A stretch of DNA of 28,634 bases, from contig JAKORH010000016.1 of assembly GCA_029777935.1 (NCBI GenBank), positions 1-28,634 of the forward strand. Direction: 5' to 3'. Of this stretch, positions 7,465-16,175 are shown in pieces; within the stretch, counting starts at the first letter, position 1; each line of letters begins with the position of its first letter. The notes below the pieces were generated by a model. It had not been told where the DNA came from, did no database searches, and worked only from the letters and a program-made list of their open reading frames with translations. Made by a program: the position numbers and the translations under genes. The DNA is from Pseudomonadota bacterium (GTDB lineage: Bacteria; Pseudomonadota; Gammaproteobacteria; Burkholderiales; Burkholderiaceae).

Positions 7465-8637
7465 ATGGCCGTCAGCGACGATCCCGCCGTTCCGCGCCGC
7501 GTGCTGCCGACGATCGTCGGCGCGCAGCTCGCCGGTACATCGCTGTGGTTCGCGGTCAACGGCGTGCTGCCTGACCTGCAGCGCGCGGTCGCGCTACCCG
7601 CCACCGCGCTCGGCACGCTGACCTCGGCAGTGCAACTGGGCTTCATCGCCGGCACGCTGAGCTTCGCCGTGCTGACGATCGCCGATCGCTTTTCGCCGCG
7701 CCTCGTCTTCCTGCTGTGCGCGCTCGCAGGCGCGCTCGCCAACGCGCTCGGCATCGCGGTGGCGCACGAGTACGCCGCGCTCGTGCTGCTGCGCTTCGCG
7801 ACCGGCTTCTTCCTCGCCGGCATCTATCCGGTGGGCATGAAGATCGCGGCCGCGTGGTATTCGCGCGGCCTGGGCGCGGCGCTCGGGCTGCTGATCGGCG
7901 CGCTCGTGCTCGGCACGGCGCTGCCGCACGGGCTGCGCGCGCTCGGCGCCGGCTGGCCGTGGCAGCGCGTGATGCTGGCGGTGTCGCTGATCGCGGCGGC
8001 CGGCGGCGTGGCGCTCTACGTACTCGTTCCCGACAGCCCGCACCTGCCGCGCGCCGCGCGCATCAGGCCGGCCGCGCTCGCGGTGATCTGGCGCGACCCG
8101 AAGGTGCGCGCGTCCGCGTTCGGCTACTTCGGCCACATGTGGGAGCTGTACGCGATGTGGGCGCTGCTGCCGTTGATCGCAGGCGCGCGCGTCGGCGCGC
8201 AGCACGTGTCGGCGACGGCGTTTTCGATCATCGGCGCCGGATTCCTCGGCTGCGCGGTCGGCGGCTGGGCGGCGCTGAAGTTCGGCAGCGCGCGCGTGGC
8301 CGCGATTCAACTCGCAACGAGCGGCGCCTGCTGCCTGCTCGCGCCGCTCGCGCTCGGGGCGCCTCTGCCGCTGTTCTGGCTCTGGCTCTTCGTGTGGGGC
8401 GTCACGATCGTCGGCGACTCGCCGCAGTTCTCGTCGCTGACCGCGCTGAATTCGCCGCGCGACGTGGTGGGCAGCGTGCTCACCTTCGTCAACAGCATCG
8501 GCTTCGCGATCTCTATCGTCAGCATCCAGTTGTTCGCGGCCGCGGCGGGCGCGCTGCCGCTGGCGCATCTGCTGCCGTGGCTGGCGATCGGGCCCGCGCT
8601 CGGACTCTACGCGCTGCGGCCGCTGCTGCGCCCCTGA
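7465..8637 (+). CDS. MFS transporter
   Basis: A 390-residue major facilitator with about 12 predicted helices in two bundles. The first helix is VLPTIVGAQLAGTSLWFAVN. A region after helix 2, ADRFSPRLVFLLCA, stands where the family's loop 2-3 motif is expected. The middle loop spans about residues 185-215 (PHLPRAARIRPAALAVIWRDPKVRAS). The second half contains SAFGYFGHMWELYAMWALLPL and FVWGVTIVGDSPQFSSL. The substrate cannot be assigned. It begins 30 bases after the GMC gene and is probably in the same transcript, so uptake of the GMC substrate or export of its product is possible (inference). The last 31 bases overlap the convergent ABC ATPase gene. Confidence 0.9.
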   Translation: MAVSDDPAVPRRVLPTIVGAQLAGTSLWFAVNGVLPDLQRAVALPATALGTLTSAVQLGFIAGTLSFAVLTIADRFSPRLVFLLCALAGALANALGIAVAHEYAALVLLRFATGFFLAGIYPVGMKIAAAWYSRGLGAALGLLIGALVLGTALPHGLRALGAGWPWQRVMLAVSLIAAAGGVALYVLVPDSPHLPRAARIRPAALAVIWRDPKVRASAFGYFGHMWELYAMWALLPLIAGARVGAQHVSATAFSIIGAGFLGCAVGGWAALKFGSARVAAIQLATSGACCLLAPLALGAPLPLFWLWLFVWGVTIVGDSPQFSSLTALNSPRDVVGSVLTFVNSIGFAISIVSIQLFAAAAGALPLAHLLPWLAIGPALGLYALRPLLRP

Positions 8638-10304
8638 TACCCGTGCGGGATCGAGCCAAGCAGCCGCTTCGTGTACTCGTGCTGCGGGCTCTCGTAGATC
8701 GCATCGGCCGTGCCGCGCTCGACGATCTCGCCCGCGTTCATCACGACGATGTCGTCGGCCATGTACTTGACCACGGCGAGATCGTGGCTGATGAAGATGT
8801 AGCTGATGCCGAACTCGTCCTGCAGGTCGAGCAGCAGGTTCAGCACCGTGGCCTGCACCGACACATCGAGCGCCGATACCGACTCGTCACAGATGATCAC
8901 CTCGGGCTGCATCGACAGCACACGCGCGATCGCGATCCGCTGCCGCTGGCCGCCCGAGAACTCGTGCGGGTACTTGTACACGCTGTCCGGCGCCAGCCCG
9001 ACGCGGCGCGCGAGCGCGACCGCGCGCTGGTAGCGATCGCCGTCGCTGGCGCCTATGCCGTGCACCTTCATCGGCTCGGCCAGGATCTGGCCGACGGTGA
9101 AGCGCGGATTCAGCGACGCATACGGGTTCTGGAAGATGATCTGGATGCGGCGCCGGTACGCCATCATCTGCGCGTCGGTGAGCGCGAGCAGGTCGGCGCC
9201 GTCGTAGAAAACCTGCCCGCGCGTGGCATCGACCAGCCGCATCAGCAGCATCCCCACGGTGGTCTTGCCCGAACCCGATTCGCCGACGACACCGAGCGTG
9301 CGGCCGCACGACAGCGTGAACGACGCGTCCTTCACCGCCTCGATCGTCTTGTGCTTCAAGAGGCCCGTCTTCAGCCGGTACTCCTTGCGCAGCCCCTTCG
9401 CCTCGATCAGCGGCTTCGGCGCGGCCGGCCGCGCCACCCGTTGCTCGGTGACGAGAATCGGCGCACCGCCGCGCATGAAGTCGTCGATCACCGGCAGCCG
9501 CTTGGGCTTCGCGTCGAGCCGCGGCCGGCAGGCGAGCAGGGCTTTGGTATAGCTGTTCTGCGGCGCGGCGAAGATTCGATCGACCGCGCCCGCCTCGCGC
9601 ACCACGCCTTCGCGCATCACGACGACCCGATCCGCGATCTCGCCCACCACGCCGAGGTCGTGGCTGATGAACAGCACCGACATCCTGCGCCTGCGCTGCA
9701 GGCCGGCGACCAGTTCGAGGATCTGCCTTTGCACCGTCACATCGAGCGCGGTGGTCGGCTCGTCGGCGATCAGGAGCTTCGGCTCGCACGCGATCGCCAT
9801 CGCGATCATCACGCGCTGCTGCTGCCCGCCGGACAGTTCGTGCGGGAAACTCGCGGCGCGCGCCTTCGGCTCAGGGATGCCGACCTCGGCCAGCACTTCG
9901 ATCACGCGCTCCCGCGCCTGCGCGCGCGAAAGATTCATGTGCAGCCGCAGTGCCTCGGCGATCTGGTCGCCGACGGTGAACACCGGGTTCAGCGACGTCA
10001 TCGGCTCCTGGAACACGACGCCGATGTCCTTGCCGCGGATGCGGCGCAACGCTTCGTCCGGCTCGCGCAGCAGGTCGCGGCCGCCGAATTCGACCACGCT
10101 CGTGCTGCCGACGATCGCGTTGTCGGGCAGCAGGCGAACGATCGACATCGCCGATACCGACTTGCCCGAACCCGATTCGCCGACCAGCGCCACCGTCGCG
10201 TTCTGCGGCACGTCGAAGCTGACGCCGCGGACCGCGTCGGCCACGCGCGCCTTGCCGAGCCGGAACGACACGTGCAGGTCGCGGACGGAGACGAGGTTCG
10301 TCAT
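8607..10304 (-). CDS. Peptide-type ABC transporter, double ATP-binding protein
   Basis: A 565-residue fusion of two ATPase domains (OppD-like plus OppF-like, the plan of YejF, GsiA and DdpDF fusions). Domain 1 has Walker A GESGSGKS (42-49), Q-loop FQEPMTSLNP, signature LSGGQQQR (157-164), Walker B LLIADEP (177-183) and H-loop ISHD. Domain 2 has Walker A GESGSGKT (341-348), FQNPYASLNP, FSGGQRQR (449-456), Walker B VIICDES (469-475) and ISHD. Both sites look catalytically complete. The start at 10304 (MTNLVSV) is chosen because the open upstream extension is just translation of the palindromic repeat at 10324-10398. It is the third gene of the importer's minus-strand half. Confidence 0.95.
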   Translation of the reverse strand: MTNLVSVRDLHVSFRLGKARVADAVRGVSFDVPQNATVALVGESGSGKSVSAMSIVRLLPDNAIVGSTSVVEFGGRDLLREPDEALRRIRGKDIGVVFQEPMTSLNPVFTVGDQIAEALRLHMNLSRAQARERVIEVLAEVGIPEPKARAASFPHELSGGQQQRVMIAMAIACEPKLLIADEPTTALDVTVQRQILELVAGLQRRRRMSVLFISHDLGVVGEIADRVVVMREGVVREAGAVDRIFAAPQNSYTKALLACRPRLDAKPKRLPVIDDFMRGGAPILVTEQRVARPAAPKPLIEAKGLRKEYRLKTGLLKHKTIEAVKDASFTLSCGRTLGVVGESGSGKTTVGMLLMRLVDATRGQVFYDGADLLALTDAQMMAYRRRIQIIFQNPYASLNPRFTVGQILAEPMKVHGIGASDGDRYQRAVALARRVGLAPDSVYKYPHEFSGGQRQRIAIARVLSMQPEVIICDESVSALDVSVQATVLNLLLDLQDEFGISYIFISHDLAVVKYMADDIVVMNAGEIVERGTADAIYESPQHEYTKRLLGSIPHGYQGRSSGRSA

Positions 10305-10323
10305 GACGGCGAACGCACCGCGA

Positions 10324-10398
10324 GTGTCATGCCCGCGCAAGCGGGCATCCAGTTTGTGCAGCGCCGGCACTGAATTCCCGCTTTCGCGGGAATGACAC
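10324..10398. repeat. REPIN-like inverted pair of palindromic repeats (GTCAT type)
   Basis: Two 29-base arms face each other, 10324-10352 and 10370-10398, around a 17-base spacer. Each arm is itself a hairpin: GTC, an 8-bp stem, a GNRA-type loop (GCAA in one arm, GAAA in the other), then CCAG or TCAG. One difference between the arms is a compensated stem pair, G-C in the left arm and T-A in the right. The element lies between the second permease gene and the ATPase gene of one operon and might attenuate or stabilise the transcript there. Confidence 0.85.
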
Positions 10399-10417
10399 AT
10401 AGCGCTCCGGACATTCC

Positions 10418-11473
10418 CTACCTCAGCTTCGGATCCAGTGCATCGCGCAGCGCATCGGTCAGCAGCGAGAACGCGGTGACGAAGGTCGCCATGAAGAGCG
10501 TGGCCGACGCGAGCTGCCACCAGCGGCCGAGCACCAGTTCCGACTGCGCCTCCGACAGCATCGTCCCCCACGACACTTGGTCGACCGGCACGCCGAGCCC
10601 GAGAAACGACAGGATCACCTCGGCCTTGATGAAGCCCACGACCAGCAGCGACATCCGCACCAGCACCACGTGGCTGACGTTGGGCAGGATGTGCACGAAC
10701 ATGCGCGCCAGGTTCGATACGCCGATCGCCTCGGCGGCGCGCACGTATTCGCGCGTGCGGTGCTTGATGTACTCGGCGCGCACCTGGCGGTACATGCCGG
10801 TCCAGCCGGTCAGCCCCAGGATCAGCACCACCGTGCCGATGCCGCGCCCGAACACCGCCGCGAACGCGAAGATCAGCAGGATGTCGGGCACCGACGTGAA
10901 CACGTTGTAGACCCACTCGAGGAAGTCGCCGACCCGGCCGCCGATGTAGCCGGCGAGTGCGCCGAGCACGGTACCGATCAAGGTCGCGACGACGGCGGCG
11001 AACACGCCAACGAAGATCGAGATCTCCGCGCCCTTGACCGATTTCGCGAGCACGTCGCGCCCGAGCCGGTCGGCGCCGAACGGCAGCGTCTCCGCCCGGT
11101 GCGGCTGGCTGATCTCGATCCTGGCGGCGCGCTCGGCCCATTCCTTGTACTTCGGCGCCAGCGGATCGATGTCGGACAGGTCGACCGGCTTGGCGTCCTT
11201 CGGCGCCACGCGCGCCAGCGGATCGGTCGAGGAGTCCTGCGGCGCCGGGCCGACGAAGGTCGGCGGCGCGTTCGGCACCGCGATCTCCATCTGCCAGTCG
11301 CGCGCCACCAGCCCGAGCGCCGAGGCGAGTATCAGCAGCAGGAAGGCGATCACGACCGCCAGCGACACCATGCCGACGCGGTCGTGGCGCAGCCGCCGCC
11401 ACGCGGCACGCCACACGCCCTCGGAGCTCGCGACACCCGAAGGCAGGTACGAAGGCGAGGCGACCGCGGTCAT
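10418..11473 (-). CDS. ABC transporter permease, OppC/DppC type
   Basis: 351 residues. The first membrane helix is at about 33-56. An unusually long external loop follows (about 57-148, rich in Pro, Asp and Lys), then the core permease. The loop ends with LPFGADRLGRDVLAKS (130-145), the family hallmark before helix 2. Core helices include ISIFVGVFAAVVATLIGTVL, and the cytoplasmic EAA loop that contacts the ATPase is at about 242-265 (EYVRAAEAIGVSNLARMF). The long loop recalls YejE of the microcin C importer rather than a short OppC. ATG 11473 overlaps the stop of the preceding permease by 4 bases (ATGA). It forms the channel with the OppB-type subunit. Confidence 0.94.
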   Translation of the reverse strand: MTAVASPSYLPSGVASSEGVWRAAWRRLRHDRVGMVSLAVVIAFLLLILASALGLVARDWQMEIAVPNAPPTFVGPAPQDSSTDPLARVAPKDAKPVDLSDIDPLAPKYKEWAERAARIEISQPHRAETLPFGADRLGRDVLAKSVKGAEISIFVGVFAAVVATLIGTVLGALAGYIGGRVGDFLEWVYNVFTSVPDILLIFAFAAVFGRGIGTVVLILGLTGWTGMYRQVRAEYIKHRTREYVRAAEAIGVSNLARMFVHILPNVSHVVLVRMSLLVVGFIKAEVILSFLGLGVPVDQVSWGTMLSEAQSELVLGRWWQLASATLFMATFVTAFSLLTDALRDALDPKLR

Positions 11474-12408
11474 TTCAGCACCACGCGCGGATCGACGAAC
11501 TTGTACAGGATGTCGGCGAGCAGGTTGATGAACATCGTCAGCACCGCGAGGTACACGGTGACCGCCTGAATCACCGGGTAGTCGCTGCGGTTGACCGCCA
11601 GCAGCACCTCGCGTCCCAACCCCGGGATCGAGAAGAACGTCTCGATCAGGAACGAACCGATGAAGATGCCGGGCAGTTGCACGCTGACGTTGGTCAGCAC
11701 AGGGATCAGCGCGTTGCGCAGCACGTGCTTGAACAGGATCGTGTTCTCCGACACGCCCTTGGCGCGCGCGGTGCGTACGTAGTCGTGGCCCAGCTCGTCG
11801 AGGAAGAAGGTGCGGTACAGCCGCGTCTGCGGCGCCAGCCCGACGAACACCGCCAGCATCACCGGCAGCACGTCGTACGTGGTCAGGTTCCGCCACACGC
11901 TGTCGCTCCAGCCCTGCACGGGAAACCAGCCGAGGTAGAAGCCGAACAGCCACTGGCCGACGATGATGTAGACCAGGAACGAGATCGACAGCATCACCGT
12001 CGTGATGATCATCACCAGGCGGTCGGTCAGTGACCCGCGCACGTAGGCGACCGCCATCGCGGCGGCCACACCGAGCGTCACGTCGAGCAGCAGGATCGGG
12101 ACCATCACCGTCAGCGTGGCAGGCAGCCGCGTGGCGAAGATGTGCGCGACCGGCTCGCTGGTCGCCCAGGACTTTCCCCAGCTGAAGCTGAAGATCGCCT
12201 TGACGAAGATCCACAGCTGCACGTACCAGGGATCGTTCAGCCCGAGCTGCTGTCGAATCGCCTGAATCTGCTCGGGCGTGGCCAGCAGGCCGCCGAGGAT
12301 CTCGGCCGGATCGCCGCCGAAGAACTTGAACAGGAAGAACACCAGCAGGATGACGCCCGCCAGTGTCGGGATCATCTGCCACAGTCTGCGCAAGATGTAC
12401 GCGGTCAC
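11470..12408 (-). CDS. ABC transporter permease, OppB/DppB type
   Basis: 312 residues with about six helices. It starts with TAYILRRLWQMIPTLAGVIL, the standard OppB N-terminus. The EAA loop is at about 208-231 (HDYVRTARAKGVSENTILFKHVLRN). The C-terminus has IPGLGREVLLAVNRSDYPVIQ and the terminal DPRVVLK. The start codon is GTG at 12408 with no clear SD. It is the first gene of the minus-strand half of the importer (permease B, permease C, ATPase) and is divergent from the two binding-protein genes across 135 bases. Confidence 0.94.
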   Translation of the reverse strand: MTAYILRRLWQMIPTLAGVILLVFFLFKFFGGDPAEILGGLLATPEQIQAIRQQLGLNDPWYVQLWIFVKAIFSFSWGKSWATSEPVAHIFATRLPATLTVMVPILLLDVTLGVAAAMAVAYVRGSLTDRLVMIITTVMLSISFLVYIIVGQWLFGFYLGWFPVQGWSDSVWRNLTTYDVLPVMLAVFVGLAPQTRLYRTFFLDELGHDYVRTARAKGVSENTILFKHVLRNALIPVLTNVSVQLPGIFIGSFLIETFFSIPGLGREVLLAVNRSDYPVIQAVTVYLAVLTMFINLLADILYKFVDPRVVLK

Positions 12409-12543
12409 GTGTGCGGCGCGCCGTCGCGCCCTTCGGTGGTTGCTCCGCGGCGCGAACTCGTGGCCCGCATCGCGCGAAAGGTTGGCATTATGCCGAGGCC
12501 CTTGGCACGAGCCAACGGAAGCCTGACCGACCGAGCCGCCAGC
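12409..12543. promoter_or_regulatory. Divergent intergenic region between permease and binding-protein genes
   Basis: These 135 bases separate the minus-strand permease/ATPase genes from the plus-strand binding-protein operon and must carry promoters for both unless one is internal. No convincing -35/-10 pair is visible. An AAAGG followed by 8 bases precedes the in-frame ATG at 12490, which is the alternative start of the first binding protein. Confidence 0.4.
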
Positions 12544-14373
12544 ATGCCCCGAGTTTCACGATCCCGCCGCGCGCTGGTGCAATCGCTGCTTGCGCTGCCT
12601 GCGGCGGCGCGCGCGGCCGCGGCGCCGCAGGACGCGCCGCGGCGCAAGGTGCTGCGCTACGCATTCGAAGTCGCCGAGACCGGCTTCGATCCGGCGCAGA
12701 TCGTCGATCTGTATTCGCGCATCGTCACCGCGCACATCTTCGACGGGCTGTACCGCTACGATTATCTGACGCGTCCGTTCCGGATCAAGCCGAACACCGC
12801 GGACGCGCTGCCCGAGGTCTCCGGCGACTTCACCGTCTGGACGATCCGCATCCGTCCCGGCATCCGCTTCCAGGACGACCCCGCGTTCAAGGGCGAGCAG
12901 CGCGAGCTGACCGCCGCCGACTACGTGTATTCGTTCAAGCGCTTCTTCGATCCGCGCTGGAAGTCGCCGACGTACGCAACGCTCGCGGAACAGCAGATCA
13001 TCGGCCTCGACGCGCTGCGCGACGAGGCGCTGAAGAACAAGGGACCATTCGACTACGACCGGCCGGTGGCCGGCCTGCGCGCGCTCGATCGCTACACGCT
13101 GCAGTTTCGGCTGGCGCAGCCGCGCCCGCGCTTTCTGCAGGTGATCGCCGGCAGCGACCTGTACGGCGCGGTCGCGCGCGAAGTGGTCGAAGCCTATGGC
13201 GACGACATCATGGCGCGCCCGGTCGGCACCGGGCCGTTTCGGCTGACCGAGTGGCGGCGCTCCTCGCGGATCGCGCTCGAGCGCAGCCCGGCCTTCCGCG
13301 AGGAATTCTGGAACGAGGAGCCGAGCGAGGACGACGCCGAAGGGCGCGCACTCGCACAGCGTCTGCGCGGCCGGCGGCTGCCGATCGTCGATCGCGTCGA
13401 GATCTCGATCGTCGAGGAGACGCAGCCGCGCTGGCTGTCGTTCCTGAGCAGGGAGTTCGACCTGGTCGAGCGGCTGCCGTTCGAGTTCGTCGACCTGGCG
13501 GTCCCCAACGGCCGGCTCGCGCCCAACCTGGCCCGGCAGGGCGTGCGGATGTCGCGCGTGCTGAACTCGGACGTGACGATCACGTACTTCAACATGGAGG
13601 ATCCGGTCGTCGGCGGCTACACGCAAGATAAGGTCGCGCTGCGGCGCGCAATCTGCCTCGCCATCGACATTGACCAGGAGATTCGCCTGTACTGGCACGG
13701 CCAGGCGGTACCGGCGCAATCGCCGCTGGCGCCGCACCTGACCGGCTACGACCCGAATTTCGTCAGCGAGAACGGCGAATACAACCTCGCGCGCGCCAAG
13801 GCGCTGCTCGACCTGTTCGGCTACATCGATCGCGACGGTGATGGCTGGCGCGAGCGTCCCGACGGGTCCCCGCTCGTCCTCGAATGGGCCACGACGCCGG
13901 ACCAGCGCGCGCGGCAACGGGACGAACTGCGCCGCAAGGACCTGACCGCCCTCGGCATCCGCATCGATTTCAGGCCGGCCAAATGGCCGGAGCACCTGAA
14001 GAACGCACGCGCAGGAAGACTCATGGTGTGGAGCCTCGGCTACTCTTCTGCCGCGCCGGACGGCCAGCCGGCGTTCGACCGTGGCGCTTCGGCGCACTCG
14101 GGCGGCCAGAATCTCGCCCGCTTCCGGCTGAAGGAATTCGATGTGCTGTACAACCGCATGCGCGAGATCCCCGACGGCCCCGAGCGCGATCGCCTCTTCT
14201 TCGAGGGCAAGAAGTTGCTGATCGCGTACGCGCCTTACAAGTTCCACGTGCACCGCATCCTGACCGATCTGGCGCAGCCCTGGCTGATCGGCTTCCGGCG
14301 CCAGTTCTTCTCGCAGGAGTGGTGGCATTTCATCGACATCGACGCCGGCGCGCAGGCGCGAGCGGCATCATGA
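12544..14373 (+). CDS. ABC transporter solute-binding protein, family 5 (first copy)
   Basis: A periplasmic peptide/nickel-type binding protein of 609 residues, larger than typical DppA/OppA (about 540). The N-terminal signal has twin arginines (SRRALVQSLLALPAAARAAA). The mature start is KVLRYAFEVAETGFDPAQIVD, the SBP_bac_5 opening. Later come VWTIRIRPGIRFQDDPAFKG, PVGTGPFRLTEW and a DRDGDGWRERPDG loop typical of the family. ATG 12544 was chosen because the signal peptide follows it directly; ATG 12490 has a better SD and is in frame. It is followed by a paralogue with a 4-base overlap. The ligand is unknown; oligopeptides or peptide-like compounds are the family default. Confidence 0.93.
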   Translation: MPRVSRSRRALVQSLLALPAAARAAAAPQDAPRRKVLRYAFEVAETGFDPAQIVDLYSRIVTAHIFDGLYRYDYLTRPFRIKPNTADALPEVSGDFTVWTIRIRPGIRFQDDPAFKGEQRELTAADYVYSFKRFFDPRWKSPTYATLAEQQIIGLDALRDEALKNKGPFDYDRPVAGLRALDRYTLQFRLAQPRPRFLQVIAGSDLYGAVAREVVEAYGDDIMARPVGTGPFRLTEWRRSSRIALERSPAFREEFWNEEPSEDDAEGRALAQRLRGRRLPIVDRVEISIVEETQPRWLSFLSREFDLVERLPFEFVDLAVPNGRLAPNLARQGVRMSRVLNSDVTITYFNMEDPVVGGYTQDKVALRRAICLAIDIDQEIRLYWHGQAVPAQSPLAPHLTGYDPNFVSENGEYNLARAKALLDLFGYIDRDGDGWRERPDGSPLVLEWATTPDQRARQRDELRRKDLTALGIRIDFRPAKWPEHLKNARAGRLMVWSLGYSSAAPDGQPAFDRGASAHSGGQNLARFRLKEFDVLYNRMREIPDGPERDRLFFEGKKLLIAYAPYKFHVHRILTDLAQPWLIGFRRQFFSQEWWHFIDIDAGAQARAAS

Positions 14374-16175
14374 AACGACGCCAGCTTCTGAACGCGGCAG
14401 GCGCGCTCGGCGCCGCGACCGCACTGCCGCGCGCGGCCGCGGCAGCGCCGACAGCCACGCGCACGTTCCGCTGGGCGTTCAACGCGGGCGAGACCGGATT
14501 CGATCCGGCGCAGATCAACGACCTGTATTCGAATTACGTGGTGGCGAACATCTTCGATCCGCCGCTGCAGTACGACTACCTCGCGCGCCCCGTGGTGCTG
14601 AAGCCGCGCACCGCCGTCGCGCTGCCTGAGATCTCGAGCGACTTCCGCACCTTCAACGTCCGCATCCGGCCCGGCATCTGGTTCCAGGACGACCCGGCGT
14701 TCAAAGGCAAGCGGCGCGAGCTGGTCGCGTCCGATTACGTGTACCAGGTCAAGCGCCTCGCCGACCCGCGCTGGAAGTCGCCGCTGTATCCGTCGCTGTC
14801 GAGTTCGCAGATCATCGGCCTGGCCGAACTGCGCAAGCTCGCGCTCGACACCGGCCGCTTCGACTACGACGCCGAGATCGAAGGCATCCGCGCGCTGGAC
14901 CGCTACACGTTCCAGGTCAGGCTCGCGCAGCCGGGCCCGCGCTTCCATGACAACATGACCGATGCGCGCGTGTTCGGCGGCGTGGCGCGCGAAGTGGTCG
15001 AACTGTACGGCGACGACATCATGGCGCACCCGGTCGGCACCGGACCCTTCCGACTGGTCGAGTGGAAGCGCTCGTCGCGCATGGTGCTCGAGCGCAGTCC
15101 GGCCTATCGCGACGAGTTCTACGACGCTCAGCCGGCCGCGGACGACGTGCGTGGGCAGGAAATGCTCGCGCGGCTGAAGGGCCGCAAGCTGCCGCTGATC
15201 GACCGCGTCGAGCTGTCGGTGATCGACGAAAGCCAGCCGCGCTGGCTGGCGTTCCTGAACGGCGAGCAGGACACGGTCAACGTGCCGCTGGAATTCATCA
15301 ACGTCGCCGCGCCGAATGGGCGGCTCGCGCCTTCGCTCGCGCGGCGCGGCATCGAGCTGGAGCGGCAGATCAATCCGGACGTCGCGTTCACCTACTTCAA
15401 CATGGACGACCCGACGGTCGGCGGCTACCAGCCGCAGCAGGTGGCGCTGCGGCGCGCGATCGCTCTCGGCTACGATATCGACGAGGAGATCCGACTGATC
15501 CGCAACGGTGCCGCGATTCCTGCGCAGTCGCAAGTGCCGCCGCTGACCTCGGGCTACGACCCGAATTTCGTCAGCGAGATGAGCGAGTTCGACCGCGCCA
15601 GGGCAAACGCACTGCTCGACACGTTCGGTTATGTCGACCGCGATGGCGACGGCTGGCGCGAGCGTCCGGACGGCTCGCCGCTGGTGCTGCAGTTCGCCAC
15701 CCAGTCGAGCCAGAGCGACCGCGCCTTCAACGAATTGTGGAAGCGCCAGCTCGACCGGCTGCGGATTCGCGTCGAATTCAAGGTCAACCAGTGGCCGGAG
15801 AACCTGAAAGCCGCGCGCGCCGGCAAGCTGATGATGTGGGAACTCGGCAACTCCGCGACCGGCCCCGACTCGGACGATTTCCTCGCGTTCGGCGCCAGCC
15901 GCTCCATCGGCGGCTCCAACTTCGCGCGATTCAGTCTGCCCGCGTACGACCGCCTGTACGACCGCCAGCGGCAGCTTCCCGACGGCCCCGAGCGCGACGC
16001 CGTCATCTACCAGATGAAGCGCCAGTTCGTCGCCTGGATGCCGTACAAGGTCAAGTGCCACCGCATCACCAACGACCTGTGGCATCCGTGGCTGATCGGC
16101 TATCGCCGCCATCCGTTCGCGCGCGACTTCTTCAAGTGGATCGACATCGAGCCGCAGCGCCGCGCTTTGGCATGA
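14370..16175 (+). CDS. ABC transporter solute-binding protein, family 5 (second copy)
   Basis: 601 residues, clearly paralogous to the preceding gene along its full length. Shared blocks include AETGFDPAQI / GETGFDPAQI, FQDDPAFKG, PVGTGPFRL, YFNMEDP / YFNMDDP, GYDPNFVSE and DRDGDGWRERPDGSPLVL. The signal MKRRQLLNAAGALGAATALP is Tat-like (KRRQLL). It starts at ATG 14370, overlapping the first copy by 4 bases, and ends overlapping the lipase gene by 4 bases (ATGA at 16172-16175). Ligand-region segments differ between the copies (for example YWHGQAVPAQSPLAPHL against IRNGAAIPAQSQVPPLT). One permease/ATPase set therefore probably accepts two related ligands through two receptors. Confidence 0.93.
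   Translation: MKRRQLLNAAGALGAATALPRAAAAAPTATRTFRWAFNAGETGFDPAQINDLYSNYVVANIFDPPLQYDYLARPVVLKPRTAVALPEISSDFRTFNVRIRPGIWFQDDPAFKGKRRELVASDYVYQVKRLADPRWKSPLYPSLSSSQIIGLAELRKLALDTGRFDYDAEIEGIRALDRYTFQVRLAQPGPRFHDNMTDARVFGGVAREVVELYGDDIMAHPVGTGPFRLVEWKRSSRMVLERSPAYRDEFYDAQPAADDVRGQEMLARLKGRKLPLIDRVELSVIDESQPRWLAFLNGEQDTVNVPLEFINVAAPNGRLAPSLARRGIELERQINPDVAFTYFNMDDPTVGGYQPQQVALRRAIALGYDIDEEIRLIRNGAAIPAQSQVPPLTSGYDPNFVSEMSEFDRARANALLDTFGYVDRDGDGWRERPDGSPLVLQFATQSSQSDRAFNELWKRQLDRLRIRVEFKVNQWPENLKAARAGKLMMWELGNSATGPDSDDFLAFGASRSIGGSNFARFSLPAYDRLYDRQRQLPDGPERDAVIYQMKRQFVAWMPYKVKCHRITNDLWHPWLIGYRRHPFARDFFKWIDIEPQRRALA

Noticed and set aside
10305..11414. N-terminal extension of the double ATPase to a 935-residue frame
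   Set aside because: The extra part is the permease read in the wrong frame plus translation of the palindromic repeat (the familiar CHSRESG...LRGHD pattern). The domain begins at MTNLVSV.
12556..16112. Two very long minus-strand open frames (about 590 and 625 codons) opposite the two binding-protein genes
   Set aside because: Both mirror the codon structure of real family-5 binding proteins. The two frames resemble each other only because the sense genes are paralogues. There is no start context and no domain.
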